Program-made: the position numbers and the translations under genes | Assembly (NCBI GenBank): GCA_965207165.1 | Contig: OZ242265.1 | Location: 3,410,001 to 3,474,000 of the forward strand | DNA: 64,000 nt | Source: JAAXHV01 sp965207165 | GTDB lineage: Bacteria > Pseudomonadota > Gammaproteobacteria > Eutrophobiales > Eutrophobiaceae | Direction of reading: 5' to 3' | In this document: positions 17,258 to 25,878 of the stretch, piece after piece | Layout: each line of letters starts with the position of its first letter | How positions within the stretch are numbered: position 1 is the stretch's first letter | Notes under the pieces: generated by a model | The model's database searches: none | Told to the model about the DNA's origin: nothing | The model's input: the letters and a program-made list of their open reading frames with translations, nothing else

Positions 17258-18274
17258 ATGGCAGCAACAGCAGAACAACTAAACGAATTACCGGTACTTA
17301 GCGAAGCACACCGGGAAAGCGCGCCGCATCGGGTCACCGGCTACAAAGGCTTTGATATCGGTTCATTCAAGTTTCAGCGGGATGAGTATTTTGCGCGTAT
17401 CCAGTGTCCGACCGGGACCCACGTGATGGACGTGGAGAATTTCCTGCGGTCGATGGTGCGAGACGTGGCCTGGGGGTTTTTCTACGGCTGGGTCAACTTC
17501 GACGAGGTCTTCGGCACGGTGAATAATTACGGCAGCGTCGATGTCTTTATGGGCGCTTATAACCAGGGCTACAAGGATTCCGGCACGGATTTTACCGAAC
17601 GCTTCGAGACAGAAGTGCTTCTGGCCTGTTTCAAGTCCCTGCTGTCGGACTGGACCAATGCCTGTTTTAACCCGTTTGCCGCGCCCCTGGAGACCGGCAG
17701 CGCGCGCGGGCCCAAGAACGGCAGCAACGATGAGGCCGTGAATTTCCAGCGGGAACTGGCCGACCGGTTCGTCAGTCTTCCCGGCGACAGTCCGGTCCGT
17801 TCCGATGAAAACGGCCGGTCCGTCAACCGGCAGTTTGCCGACGTGGACCAATCCGAACCGGAAGTCCATGCCGAGCCCGGGTTCGAAGGCCAGTTGGCCG
17901 GGTTCAGCCTGTTCAGGTACCTGTCCCGCTCGCCGGTCACCTGGAATCCGTCCATCGTTTCCGTGGTCAGGAGCAGCGCGTATTGTCCGACGTCGGAAGA
18001 GCATATCCTGCCGGTGGACCACGGCAACGACAGGGTTGAATGGTTCATACAGATGTCCGATGAGATAACCTGGCGCGTGGCAGACAAGAACACCGCGGCC
18101 CCGATGTCCGTGGTCACCATGAAGGCAGGGGACGTGTCCTGCATGCCCGCGGACATACGCCACCGGGGATATTCCCCGAAACGCTCCATGCTGCTGGTCT
18201 GGGAGAACCTGACGCCGGGCCTGGAGATACGCTACGCCAAGGGTGAATTACCGCCGGTTCCGGCCTCGTTCTAG
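17258..18274 (+). CDS. hapD: Hydroquinone 1,2-dioxygenase, large catalytic subunit (HapD/PnpD-like)
   Basis: A 338-residue (about 38 kDa) protein, the size of HapD. It opens hydroquinone to 4-hydroxymuconic semialdehyde. The metal-binding pattern H255-x-N257-x3-E261 (in DHGNDRVEW) and H302 (in IRHRGYSP) reproduces, one residue earlier, the His256/Asn258/Glu262/His303 set I recall for PnpD. It has a strong AGGGGGAGA site 5' of ATG. The dehydrogenase that normally oxidises the semialdehyde to maleylacetate (HapE) is not in the window. Confidence 0.88.
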   Translation: MAATAEQLNELPVLSEAHRESAPHRVTGYKGFDIGSFKFQRDEYFARIQCPTGTHVMDVENFLRSMVRDVAWGFFYGWVNFDEVFGTVNNYGSVDVFMGAYNQGYKDSGTDFTERFETEVLLACFKSLLSDWTNACFNPFAAPLETGSARGPKNGSNDEAVNFQRELADRFVSLPGDSPVRSDENGRSVNRQFADVDQSEPEVHAEPGFEGQLAGFSLFRYLSRSPVTWNPSIVSVVRSSAYCPTSEEHILPVDHGNDRVEWFIQMSDEITWRVADKNTAAPMSVVTMKAGDVSCMPADIRHRGYSPKRSMLLVWENLTPGLEIRYAKGELPPVPASF

Positions 18275-18289
18275 ATACTGTATCCGTTT

Positions 18290-18327
18290 AGGGGCAACGT
18301 TTTGGGGACAGAACTAAATCTGCCCCT
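18290..18327. repeat. Inverted repeat AGGGGCA/TGCCCCT enclosing TTGGGGACAGA
   Basis: Seven-base arms at 18290-18296 and 18321-18327 enclose the word TTGGGGACAGA, a variant of the TTGGGGTCAG repeat. It lies between the convergent hapD and metE-like genes, so it could also act as a weak transcription stop. There is no T-run. Confidence 0.45.
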
Positions 18328-18342
18328 GGAGAGCGGTATCAA

Positions 18343-19443
18343 CTACCCCCATACCTCCCGGGCCAGCCCGACAATCATTTCCAGTTTTTCCCATTGCTGG
18401 TCTTCGGTCAGTATATTGCCCTCCTCGGTGGAGGCGAAGCCGCATTGCGGGCTCAGGCAGAACTGGCCGGGGTCGGCATAACGGGCGGCTTCATCGATGC
18501 GCCGCCGGATGGCATCCTTGTCTTCCAGGTCGCCGGACTTGGAGGTAACCAGGCCGAGAACTACCCGTTTGTCACCCTGAGGCAGGAAGCGTAACGGCTC
18601 AAAGCCGCCGGCGCGGTCCGTATCGTATTCCAGGAAATAACCGTCATATGCCGTTTCCTCCAACAGGGTTTCGGCAACCGGTTCGTAACCGCCTTCCGAG
18701 ATCCAGCTTGAACGGAAGTTGCCGCGGCAGACGTGGGTGGTCACTACCATGTCCTCCGGCTTGTCCTTCAGGGCGTGATTGATCATATCCGCATATACCC
18801 GCGGCAACGGCTCGGGGTCGTCGCCCCGGTCACGCGCGGCCTGGCGCTCTTTTGCCGAGCAAAGGTAAGCCCACACGGTATCGTCAAACTGCAGGTAACG
18901 GCAACCTGCAGCGTAAAACGCCTGCACGGCCTTGTGGTAAGCCTCCGCCGTATCGGCGAAGAATTCGTCCAGCCCCGGGTATACGTCGTTGCTGATGGAA
19001 GCCCTGCCTCCGCGAAAGTGCAGGACAGAAGGCGCCGGTATAGTCATCTTGGCTGCGACGCCGGCAATGCCGTGAAGAAAGCGAAAGTGATCCAGCATAT
19101 AGTGTTGATCGAAACCGACCCTGCCGGTTACGGCAATGGTTCTGGATTTTGTCTGCACCCCGTGAAACTGGATGCCGTGTTCGCTCTCAACCAGTTCGAC
19201 GCCTTCCAGTCCGGCAAGATAATCGAAGTGCCACCACGTGCGGCGGAATTCCCCGTCGGTAACGGCTTGCAGACCGGCGGCTTCCTGGCGTTCAACCACT
19301 TCACGGATACACTCGTCTTCAACCGATTTAAGGGTACGCGCATCCGTTTTACCGGCATCAAAATCGGCGCGTGCGGACTTCAGCCGGGCAGGACGTAATA
19401 AACTTCCCACCTGGTCTGCTCGGTACGGTGCTCTGTCTGTCAT
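18343..19443 (-). CDS. MetE C-terminal-like methyltransferase (YxjG/YxjH type)
   Basis: A 366-residue protein that equals the catalytic half of cobalamin-independent methionine synthase, without the N-terminal domain. The zinc ligands are visible: H-x-C in THVCRGN, a glutamate in FLEYDTD and a cysteine in SPQCGF. Stand-alone proteins of this kind transfer methyl groups to homocysteine or another thiol from a folate or simpler donor. The donor is unknown. It is divergent from the FAD oxidase gene across 110 bases, and I see no SAM or cobalamin riboswitch in that gap. Confidence 0.82.
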   Translation of the reverse strand: MTDRAPYRADQVGSLLRPARLKSARADFDAGKTDARTLKSVEDECIREVVERQEAAGLQAVTDGEFRRTWWHFDYLAGLEGVELVESEHGIQFHGVQTKSRTIAVTGRVGFDQHYMLDHFRFLHGIAGVAAKMTIPAPSVLHFRGGRASISNDVYPGLDEFFADTAEAYHKAVQAFYAAGCRYLQFDDTVWAYLCSAKERQAARDRGDDPEPLPRVYADMINHALKDKPEDMVVTTHVCRGNFRSSWISEGGYEPVAETLLEETAYDGYFLEYDTDRAGGFEPLRFLPQGDKRVVLGLVTSKSGDLEDKDAIRRRIDEAARYADPGQFCLSPQCGFASTEEGNILTEDQQWEKLEMIVGLAREVWG

Positions 19444-19480
19444 GAGTATCTATGTCTCTGTTTTAATTTCAACCGATAAG

Positions 19481-19491
19481 TATACCGTATA
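19481..19491. promoter_or_regulatory. Short palindrome TATAC-C-GTATA between divergent genes
   Basis: An 11-base palindrome lies midway between the metE-like gene and the FAD oxidase. It resembles an operator overlapping -10 elements for both directions, but it is short and AT-rich, so chance is possible. Confidence 0.25.
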
Positions 19492-19553
19492 TGATAAGGA
19501 AGAAATTGCGTCACAACGATAATGACAAACCGGGTTGTCCAGCCCCGTCTTGA

Positions 19554-20948
19554 ATGAACGATATCAATACAGCCGATATGAACAATACGATCAGACAACT
19601 GATAGATGAATTAGGTCCGGATGCCGTACTGACCGGCCCTGATATTTCCGGAAAATACCACGCCGACGGCTCCGGAGAGACCGCCCATGCGCCCGCCGCC
19701 GTCGTCCGGCCTGCGTCGGCCGGACAGGTATCCGGCGTCATGCGCATCTGTTCATCCAACAACCGGAAAATAGTCGTACAGGGAGGGCTCACGGGTTTAT
19801 GCGGGGGAGCCACACCCAGGGAAGACGAGGTAGCCTTGTCGCTTGAGCGACTGACCGGCATAGAGGAACTGGACCGGGATTCCATGACCATGACCGTGCT
19901 TGCCGGAACCCCCCTGCAGACCATCCAGGATGCAGCGGACGATGCAGGCTTGCTGTTTCCCCTTGACCTGGGCGCCCGGGGTTCTTGCAATATCGGCGGG
20001 AACATTTCGACCAATGCCGGTGGTAACGAGGTAATCAGGTACGGTATGACGCGCAACCTGATCCTGGGCCTGGAGGTTGTACTGGCCGACGGCACTGTCA
20101 TTACGTCGCTGAACAAGATGCTGAAAAATAACGCGGGCTACGACCTGAAACACCTGTTCATCGGCACTGAAGGGACCCTGGGTATCGTGACGCGCGCGGT
20201 ATTGCGCCTGTTCGCCAGGCCGGAAAGCCGCAACACCGCGCTGGTTGCAGTACAGTCGTTTGATGAGGTGGTCCGGTTCCTGCATTTCATGAGCCGGGAA
20301 TTCAGCGGGTCGCTCAGTTCATTTGAAGTCATGTGGGACAGTTATTACGACTACATTATCAGGCACGTTCCGGCCGTGAGCAGCCCATTTGATGACAGGT
20401 ATCCCATTTATGTATTGACGGAGATCAGCGATAAATCCAATCAAAACGGACTTGAAGATGCACTCGCAGGAGAGTTGGAGGCCGGGAGGATACTGGACGC
20501 GGTAATCTGCCAATCAGAACGCGAAAGACAGTCAGTCTGGGCCATACGTGACGGCGTGGGCGATGCCATGGCCGTGATCAGCAACAATGCCAATTTTGAC
20601 GTGAGCGTGCCTATCAACAGGATGGCCGATTTCCTGGCTCAACTGGAACCCGAAATAAAGGGGCTTTTGCCGGATACGTCTCTCCTGGTATTCGGGCACA
20701 TCGGCGACGGCAACCTGCACCTGGTCTTCACGGTGAACAGGAAGGAGGATAAAAAGACGGTGTATGACGTGGTTTACAGGCATGTCGGCGCATATAACGG
20801 CTCGGTCTCAGCCGAACACGGTATCGGTATGCAAAAACGCCCTTACCTGCATCAATCCAGGAGCAATGAAGAAATTGCCCTCATGAAACTGTTGAAACAG
20901 ACCATGGACCCGAAGGGCATTTTGAACCCGGGACGCGTGCTTGGCTGA
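19554..20948 (+). CDS. FAD-binding oxidoreductase, GlcD / D-2-hydroxyacid dehydrogenase type
   Basis: A 464-residue flavoprotein of the glycolate oxidase GlcD/D-lactate/D-2-hydroxyglutarate dehydrogenase group. The N-terminal PCMH FAD domain has VVQGGLTGLCGGATP and GNISTNAGGNEVIRYGMTR. The C-terminal substrate domain has FGHIGDGNLHL and SAEHGIGMQKR. It ends with GILNPGRVLG, as is usual. It oxidises a D-2-hydroxy acid and passes electrons to a quinone or ETF. The specific acid cannot be read off. ATG 19578 is an alternative start. It converges on the D-amino acid aminotransferase gene. Confidence 0.87.
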   Translation: MNDINTADMNNTIRQLIDELGPDAVLTGPDISGKYHADGSGETAHAPAAVVRPASAGQVSGVMRICSSNNRKIVVQGGLTGLCGGATPREDEVALSLERLTGIEELDRDSMTMTVLAGTPLQTIQDAADDAGLLFPLDLGARGSCNIGGNISTNAGGNEVIRYGMTRNLILGLEVVLADGTVITSLNKMLKNNAGYDLKHLFIGTEGTLGIVTRAVLRLFARPESRNTALVAVQSFDEVVRFLHFMSREFSGSLSSFEVMWDSYYDYIIRHVPAVSSPFDDRYPIYVLTEISDKSNQNGLEDALAGELEAGRILDAVICQSERERQSVWAIRDGVGDAMAVISNNANFDVSVPINRMADFLAQLEPEIKGLLPDTSLLVFGHIGDGNLHLVFTVNRKEDKKTVYDVVYRHVGAYNGSVSAEHGIGMQKRPYLHQSRSNEEIALMKLLKQTMDPKGILNPGRVLG

Positions 20949-20956
20949 CAGCGGTT

Positions 20957-21796
20957 TCAGTTGTTTGTTTTGAAGGCCTGGTAGCGATCGTTGGTATCAC
21001 GCCAGACCGGTCCGGGTTTCCCGTTGCCAACCGGCCGGCCGTCAAGTCTGACCACCGGGGCTACACCCAGTGTGGAACTTGTGATCCAGATCTCATCGGC
21101 CTGCAGCAGTTCTTTCTCCGCGACGGGAACTTCCAGGCAAGTGTCCCCGCTTTTCCCGATTAACTCCACCACCAGGTCGCGGGTAATGCCCGGCAGCAGC
21201 CGGTTGCTCTTGGGAGGCGTCCTGACCGTGTTATCGAGCACGATAAAAACATTGCTTGCGGCGCCTTCCGTGACATACCCGTCCCGGCTCAGAATCGCTT
21301 CGTGTGAGCCATCCTTATCCCTGGCATACTGTTTTAACAGTACGTTGGGCAGCAACGCCACCGATTTTATGTGGCAGTATTCCCACCTGATGTCCTCGTG
21401 CAGGATCGCGCTGATGCCCATGCTGACCTCCAGACCCGATAGCGGCTTGCACATGGCGAAGACGGTCGGGGTATAACCGGACTGGTAGAAGTGGTTTCTT
21501 TCAGCCGCTCCCCGGGTAACCTGAATATAGACGGTAGTGTCTCCGGAAACCTGGTTCAGGTTCAATAATTCTTCCAGCACCGAGCGCCATTTGCGTCCGT
21601 CATATTCCAGTGACAGGGAAATACCCGACAAGCTGTTTTCCAGTCTCTCCAGGTGCTCCGGCAACCTGAACAGCCTTCCGGAAAAAACCGGTATTACCTC
21701 GTAGACCCCGTCGGCGAAGTTGAACCCCCGGTCCAGTACCGACACGGTTGCCTGTTCAAGCGGACTAAACCGGCCGTTCAGGTATACCGTTGACAT
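20957..21796 (-). CDS. dat: D-amino acid aminotransferase (class IV)
   Basis: About 279 residues of the PLP fold-type IV family. ATG 21796 gives the typical opening STVYLNGRFSPLEQATVSVLDRG split over the first 25 residues. The Schiff-base lysine is in HIKSVALLPNVLLKQ, and the glutamate/threonine region is TEGAASNVFIV. It makes or uses D-Ala and D-Glu for peptidoglycan. The frame stays open to 21976 but that would overlap dacA. It starts 7 bases after dacA ends, consistent with the wall operon. Confidence 0.88.
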   Translation of the reverse strand: MSTVYLNGRFSPLEQATVSVLDRGFNFADGVYEVIPVFSGRLFRLPEHLERLENSLSGISLSLEYDGRKWRSVLEELLNLNQVSGDTTVYIQVTRGAAERNHFYQSGYTPTVFAMCKPLSGLEVSMGISAILHEDIRWEYCHIKSVALLPNVLLKQYARDKDGSHEAILSRDGYVTEGAASNVFIVLDNTVRTPPKSNRLLPGITRDLVVELIGKSGDTCLEVPVAEKELLQADEIWITSSTLGVAPVVRLDGRPVGNGKPGPVWRDTNDRYQAFKTNN

Positions 21797-21803
21797 GGCG
21801 TCA

Positions 21804-22949
21804 CTATTCCCGCCAGTGCATCTTGATGTGATCCCGGAACTGCACAAACAAACTTCCTTTGGCCACTGCTCCCTTGGCCACCAGCGCACTGCTTGCCAGC
21901 ACCGTATCGTCCAGCAGCAGGTCCAGCCGGCCCAGTTCCTCACCAGACGCAAGCGGCGCGACGAGTTCTTCCTCAACTGTCATCACCGTCTGGAGTTGAT
22001 CGAATTGCCCTTTCTGCAGGGTCAGTACAAGCTCATCTTCGACGGCCAGGTCGATACTGTCACGCTCTCCTTTCCATACCATGACGGTTGACACCGCCTC
22101 ACCGGCGGCAAAAAGTTTTCTTGTTTCATAAAACCGGTAGGAATAATTCAGCAATGCCTGCGTGGCGTTGGTCCTGGCGCGTGTTCCGTCCGTTCCCATA
22201 ACTACCGAGATCAGGCGAATGCCGTCCCGAACCGATGAAGCCACCAGGCAGTACCCGGCGCTTTCGGTATGGCCCGTCTTGATACCGTCCACGCTGGCGT
22301 CCTTCCATAACAGGCTGTTCCGGTTGGACTGTTTTATGTTGTTGTAGGTGAATTCCCTGATGGAGTGCATCGCGTAAATGTCCGGGTGGTCCAGGATCAG
22401 CGCACGGGCCAGGGTCGCCATATCCCTTGCGGTCGTGTAATGGTCTTCGTGAGGCCACCCGGAACTGTTCATGAAATGCGTATCTTCCATGCCGAGTCCG
22501 GCAGCATACTGGTTCATGAGATCCGCAAAAGCCGCTTCGGTGCCGGACACGTGCTCGGCCAGGGCAACACTGGCGTCGTTGCCTGACTGGATAATGACTC
22601 CTTTCAGCAGGTCTTCGACACTGACTTTTTTCCCCACCTCGATGAACATGCGCGAGCCTCCCATACGCCAGGCTTTCTCGCTGACAGTAACCTGGTCTGT
22701 CATGGCGACATGGCCTCCGGAGATCTGGCTGGCAACAACGTAGGCGGTCATCATCTTCGTCAGGCTGGCAGGTTCCACTCGCTGGTCTATATTCTTCTCA
22801 ACCAGGTAAGTTCCGCTGTGGGCATCCGCGATCAGGTACGAGGTTGCCTCAATCTCCGGCGGAGGCGGCACTACCGTAACGCCCGGGGCAGTACTGTTCA
22901 GACTGATCCCGAACACCAGGATAAGCAGTTTAACTGATGGACTATTCAT
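21804..22949 (-). CDS. dacA: D-alanyl-D-alanine carboxypeptidase (PBP5/6 type)
   Basis: About 381 residues including an N-terminal signal sequence (MNSPSVKLLILVFGISL). The active-site serine is S62 in SLTK, the second motif is SGN (in IQSGNDAS) and the third is KTG (in DGIKTGHTE). The C-terminal PBP5 domain and an amphipathic tail end in FRDHIKMHWRE. It trims the terminal D-Ala from peptidoglycan pentapeptides in the periplasm. The start was set at ATG 22949, where the signal peptide begins; the frame is open to 23048. It is in the usual position after rlpA. Confidence 0.92.
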   Translation of the reverse strand: MNSPSVKLLILVFGISLNSTAPGVTVVPPPPEIEATSYLIADAHSGTYLVEKNIDQRVEPASLTKMMTAYVVASQISGGHVAMTDQVTVSEKAWRMGGSRMFIEVGKKVSVEDLLKGVIIQSGNDASVALAEHVSGTEAAFADLMNQYAAGLGMEDTHFMNSSGWPHEDHYTTARDMATLARALILDHPDIYAMHSIREFTYNNIKQSNRNSLLWKDASVDGIKTGHTESAGYCLVASSVRDGIRLISVVMGTDGTRARTNATQALLNYSYRFYETRKLFAAGEAVSTVMVWKGERDSIDLAVEDELVLTLQKGQFDQLQTVMTVEEELVAPLASGEELGRLDLLLDDTVLASSALVAKGAVAKGSLFVQFRDHIKMHWRE

Positions 22950-22986
22950 AATTTTTCGTTGCTGGAGGAAAGTTGAGATAAAGGAT

Positions 22987-23793
22987 TCATTCAAGCAGGA
23001 TACGGTGGTCGTAGATGTCAAACATTTCCAGACGGCCGACGATTTCATCCGCGACCTCGATGCTATTCAACGGGCCGATTTTAACGCGAAAACCAACTCC
23101 GCTGTCCAGCACCGCAGCCTCTAGCTGTACCGGCGTATTCAACGCGCGCAGTTTATTTTTCAGTCTTTCCGCATTGTTGAAATCAGAAAAGACACCTACC
23201 TGTATATAAAAATCCAGCGGCATGCTTTTTTTCGCCGCCCCGGACCGGGGCCTGGCCGGGGCGGCGCCTCCCCGGTGGGTTCCCGGGTTAATGGCGCGAA
23301 TTTCCACCAAAGCGGTGCCTTTGGCAATCATGTCCAGCTTGATGGCAGCCGTATAAGACAGATCAACTACCCGGTTATCATGAAACGGGCCGCGGTCATT
23401 AACGCGTACGATTACTTTTCTGCCGTTTTCCAGGTTTTCCACTTCCAGGTAGGAGGGCAGGGGCAGCGTCTTGTGCGCCGCAGTCATGGCGTACATATCG
23501 TAAGCTTCACCGCTGGAGGTCTTCTTTCCATGGAATTGCGGACCATACCAGGAGGCAATGCCTTTTTGTTCAAACCCGTCTTCGCTGTCCAGGACATAGT
23601 ATCTCTTCCCGAACACCTCGTAGGTCCTCATGTTGCCAAGCTTGCTTCTGGGTTCAACTTTCGGGACCGCGTCGGGTATTCCGGCCAGTTCCGCAGGCGA
23701 CCGTTTCGGCGCAACGTGTTGTTTCGGCGCCGTGGAGCAGGCAGCTATGCCCAGGAGAAGTAAAACGACTAAAAACAGTTTACGGGTTGCCAC
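22987..23793 (-). CDS. rlpA: RlpA-like septal lytic transglycosylase lipoprotein
   Basis: A 268-residue outer-membrane lipoprotein. The signal peptide ends in a lipobox (LLGIAAC), followed by a double-psi beta-barrel domain (KGIASWYGPQFHGKKTSSGE, VRVNDRGPFHDNRVVDLS). A C-terminal SPOR domain (DFYIQVGVFSDFNNAERL) binds denuded glycan at the septum. It follows mltB by 11 bases in the same operon. Confidence 0.92.
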   Translation of the reverse strand: MATRKLFLVVLLLLGIAACSTAPKQHVAPKRSPAELAGIPDAVPKVEPRSKLGNMRTYEVFGKRYYVLDSEDGFEQKGIASWYGPQFHGKKTSSGEAYDMYAMTAAHKTLPLPSYLEVENLENGRKVIVRVNDRGPFHDNRVVDLSYTAAIKLDMIAKGTALVEIRAINPGTHRGGAAPARPRSGAAKKSMPLDFYIQVGVFSDFNNAERLKNKLRALNTPVQLEAAVLDSGVGFRVKIGPLNSIEVADEIVGRLEMFDIYDHRILLE

Positions 23794-23804
23794 AGGGCCT
23801 TGAC

Positions 23805-24785
23805 TCAGGTGCCGGGCTGGTACTGCGCCCTGATTGCCTCTGCCAACTGGTAAACTGCCATTGCATAGAGTGCGCTGTGGTTATACCTGGTGATCACATA
23901 AAAATTGTGCAGCGCCAGCCAGTACTCGTATCCATCCTTGTTTTCAAGCTGTAACAGTTTGACTTTTTCTGCCGGGTCGATATCTCCCTCTGCAGTAATA
24001 CCACCGGCGGCCATATTCCCCATGCTCAGTTTGAGCTCCAGACCTTTTGTCAACAACGCTGAATTGTCCGTTTCCCGGACGCTTGCCGGGGCAGTTATTC
24101 CTGCGCCTTCCCTCCACCCATGCACTTTGAAATAATTTCCGACACTGCCGATTGCATCTGCCGGGTTTTCCCAGATATCGATCAAACCGTCATCATCGAA
24201 ATCAACGGCATAAGCGCGGTAGCTGCTTGGTATGAATTGCGGAATACCCATTGCCCCGGCGTAAGAACCTTTCAGGGTGTGGGGATCCAGGGATTGTTCG
24301 CGGGCCAGGAGGAGATACTGCTTCAGTTCACCGGTGAAGAACTTGCTCCGTTTCGGATAATCAAACGCCAGGGTAGATAGCGAATTGATAACCTTGAAAC
24401 CGCCGGTATTGTTTCCGTATCGCGTCTCAACGCCTATAACCGCGACCATAATTTCTACGGGGACGCCGTATAATCCCCTGGCGTGTTCCAGTTGCGCCAG
24501 GTGCCGGCGCCAGAATTCAACTCCTCCCCGCACCCGGGAGGGTTTTATGAATATCGACCTGTACCGGTGCCACGGCAAGGCTTCGGCGGGCCTTGAAATG
24601 GCCGCAATGACTTTTTCGGATAGCTGCACCCTGCCGAGAACATCATTCAATTCATCAGCGTCGTAGTCGTACTCTGTAACCATATCCCGGACAAATGCGG
24701 CAACTTCTGCCCGCTGCAACAATTCTGCCTCGGCCTGGCTGAGAAACAATAAAACGAACCCGGTAATAACTGTTTTGAATTTCAT
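23805..24785 (-). CDS. mltB: Membrane-bound lytic murein transglycosylase B
   Basis: A 326-residue secreted protein with a signal peptide (VITGFVLLFLSQAEA). The catalytic glutamate is in VIGVETRYGNNTG, and the family motif MGIPQFIPSSYRAYAVDFD follows. There is no clear lipobox cysteine after the signal, so it may be soluble, as in SltB-type proteins. It cleaves glycan strands with 1,6-anhydro ring formation. It lies one base from the end of rodA. Confidence 0.9.
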   Translation of the reverse strand: MKFKTVITGFVLLFLSQAEAELLQRAEVAAFVRDMVTEYDYDADELNDVLGRVQLSEKVIAAISRPAEALPWHRYRSIFIKPSRVRGGVEFWRRHLAQLEHARGLYGVPVEIMVAVIGVETRYGNNTGGFKVINSLSTLAFDYPKRSKFFTGELKQYLLLAREQSLDPHTLKGSYAGAMGIPQFIPSSYRAYAVDFDDDGLIDIWENPADAIGSVGNYFKVHGWREGAGITAPASVRETDNSALLTKGLELKLSMGNMAAGGITAEGDIDPAEKVKLLQLENKDGYEYWLALHNFYVITRYNHSALYAMAVYQLAEAIRAQYQPGT

Positions 24786-24786
24786 T

Positions 24787-25878
24787 TTAATTTGAGAGTA
24801 GTCTCCTGTGGGTGTGAACTGCCATGAGGATACCGAAGCCGGCCATGATCGTCAGCATGGATGTGCCGCCATGGCTGATCAAAGGCAAGGGGATACCCAC
24901 CACGGGTAATTGCCCCGACACCATTCCCATGTTAACTGCTATATAAACAAAAAAACCTGCTACTACCCCTACGCTGAGCAACTTTCCATACACGTGCTGG
25001 GCCTCCATGGAAATATACAGACCCCTGGCAATGATGAACAGGTATATGCTGATGAGGATGAGCACTCCCAGCAATCCGAATTCTTCACAAAACACGGCAA
25101 AAATAAAATCTGTCGATCTTTCAGGCAGGAACTCCAGGTGTGACTGGGTCCCGTTCAGCCAGCCTTTACCATAGAGACCGCCGGAACCGATGGCGATCTT
25201 GGATTGTATGATGTGATACCCGGATCCGAGCGGGTCCTGTTCCGGATTTAAAAATGTGAGTACACGCTTTTGCTGATAATCATGCATCAGGTTCCATATT
25301 ACCGGCGCTGATGACATGGCGACTACCGCAAAACCCGCCAGTAATTTCCAGCTGATACCGGCAATGAACAGAACCGCAAATCCGCTGACTGCAATCAGCA
25401 TTGCCGTGCCCAGGTCCGGTTGCTTGGCTACCAGCAACACGGGTGCAATGATAAAAATCAAAACCATGAAGACCTTGCCGATGGAACGCGGCGGCAGTTC
25501 CTTGCTGAGATACAGGGCGATCACCATGGGCAGGGCCAGTTTCATCAGTTCAGACGGCTGAAAGCGAAACGGACCGACACCCAGCCATCTCTGGGCGCCT
25601 TTGCCCGTCTCTCCAAAAAATAAAACCAGGATTAACAGGCCAAGACTGACCAGGTAGAACCAGAGAGAGATGCCGGATAACCGGGCAGGCGGGATCTGGG
25701 CTACGATAAACATCACGGACAGGGCTGCCGCCAGGTGGATTGAGCGGCGAATAATCAAATCCGTATTCTGGTCGCTGGCGCTGTACAGGACCGCGTATCC
25801 GACCAGGCTCAACACGATGATCCCGAACAGCAGAGGGCCGTCAATATGGAGTTTTTGTGTGAAACTGACCTCTTTCAT
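24787..25878 (-). CDS. rodA: Peptidoglycan glycosyltransferase RodA
   Basis: A 363-residue SEDS polymerase with about ten membrane helices. The catalytic aspartate loop is visible in LPERSTDFIFAVFCEEFG, and the C-terminal SEDS signature runs GIPLPLISHGGTSML. It polymerises lipid II in the elongasome together with PBP2. The start overlaps the mrdA stop by 4 bases (ATGA), indicating coupling and a fixed ratio with PBP2. Confidence 0.94.
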   Translation of the reverse strand: MKEVSFTQKLHIDGPLLFGIIVLSLVGYAVLYSASDQNTDLIIRRSIHLAAALSVMFIVAQIPPARLSGISLWFYLVSLGLLILVLFFGETGKGAQRWLGVGPFRFQPSELMKLALPMVIALYLSKELPPRSIGKVFMVLIFIIAPVLLVAKQPDLGTAMLIAVSGFAVLFIAGISWKLLAGFAVVAMSSAPVIWNLMHDYQQKRVLTFLNPEQDPLGSGYHIIQSKIAIGSGGLYGKGWLNGTQSHLEFLPERSTDFIFAVFCEEFGLLGVLILISIYLFIIARGLYISMEAQHVYGKLLSVGVVAGFFVYIAVNMGMVSGQLPVVGIPLPLISHGGTSMLTIMAGFGILMAVHTHRRLLSN

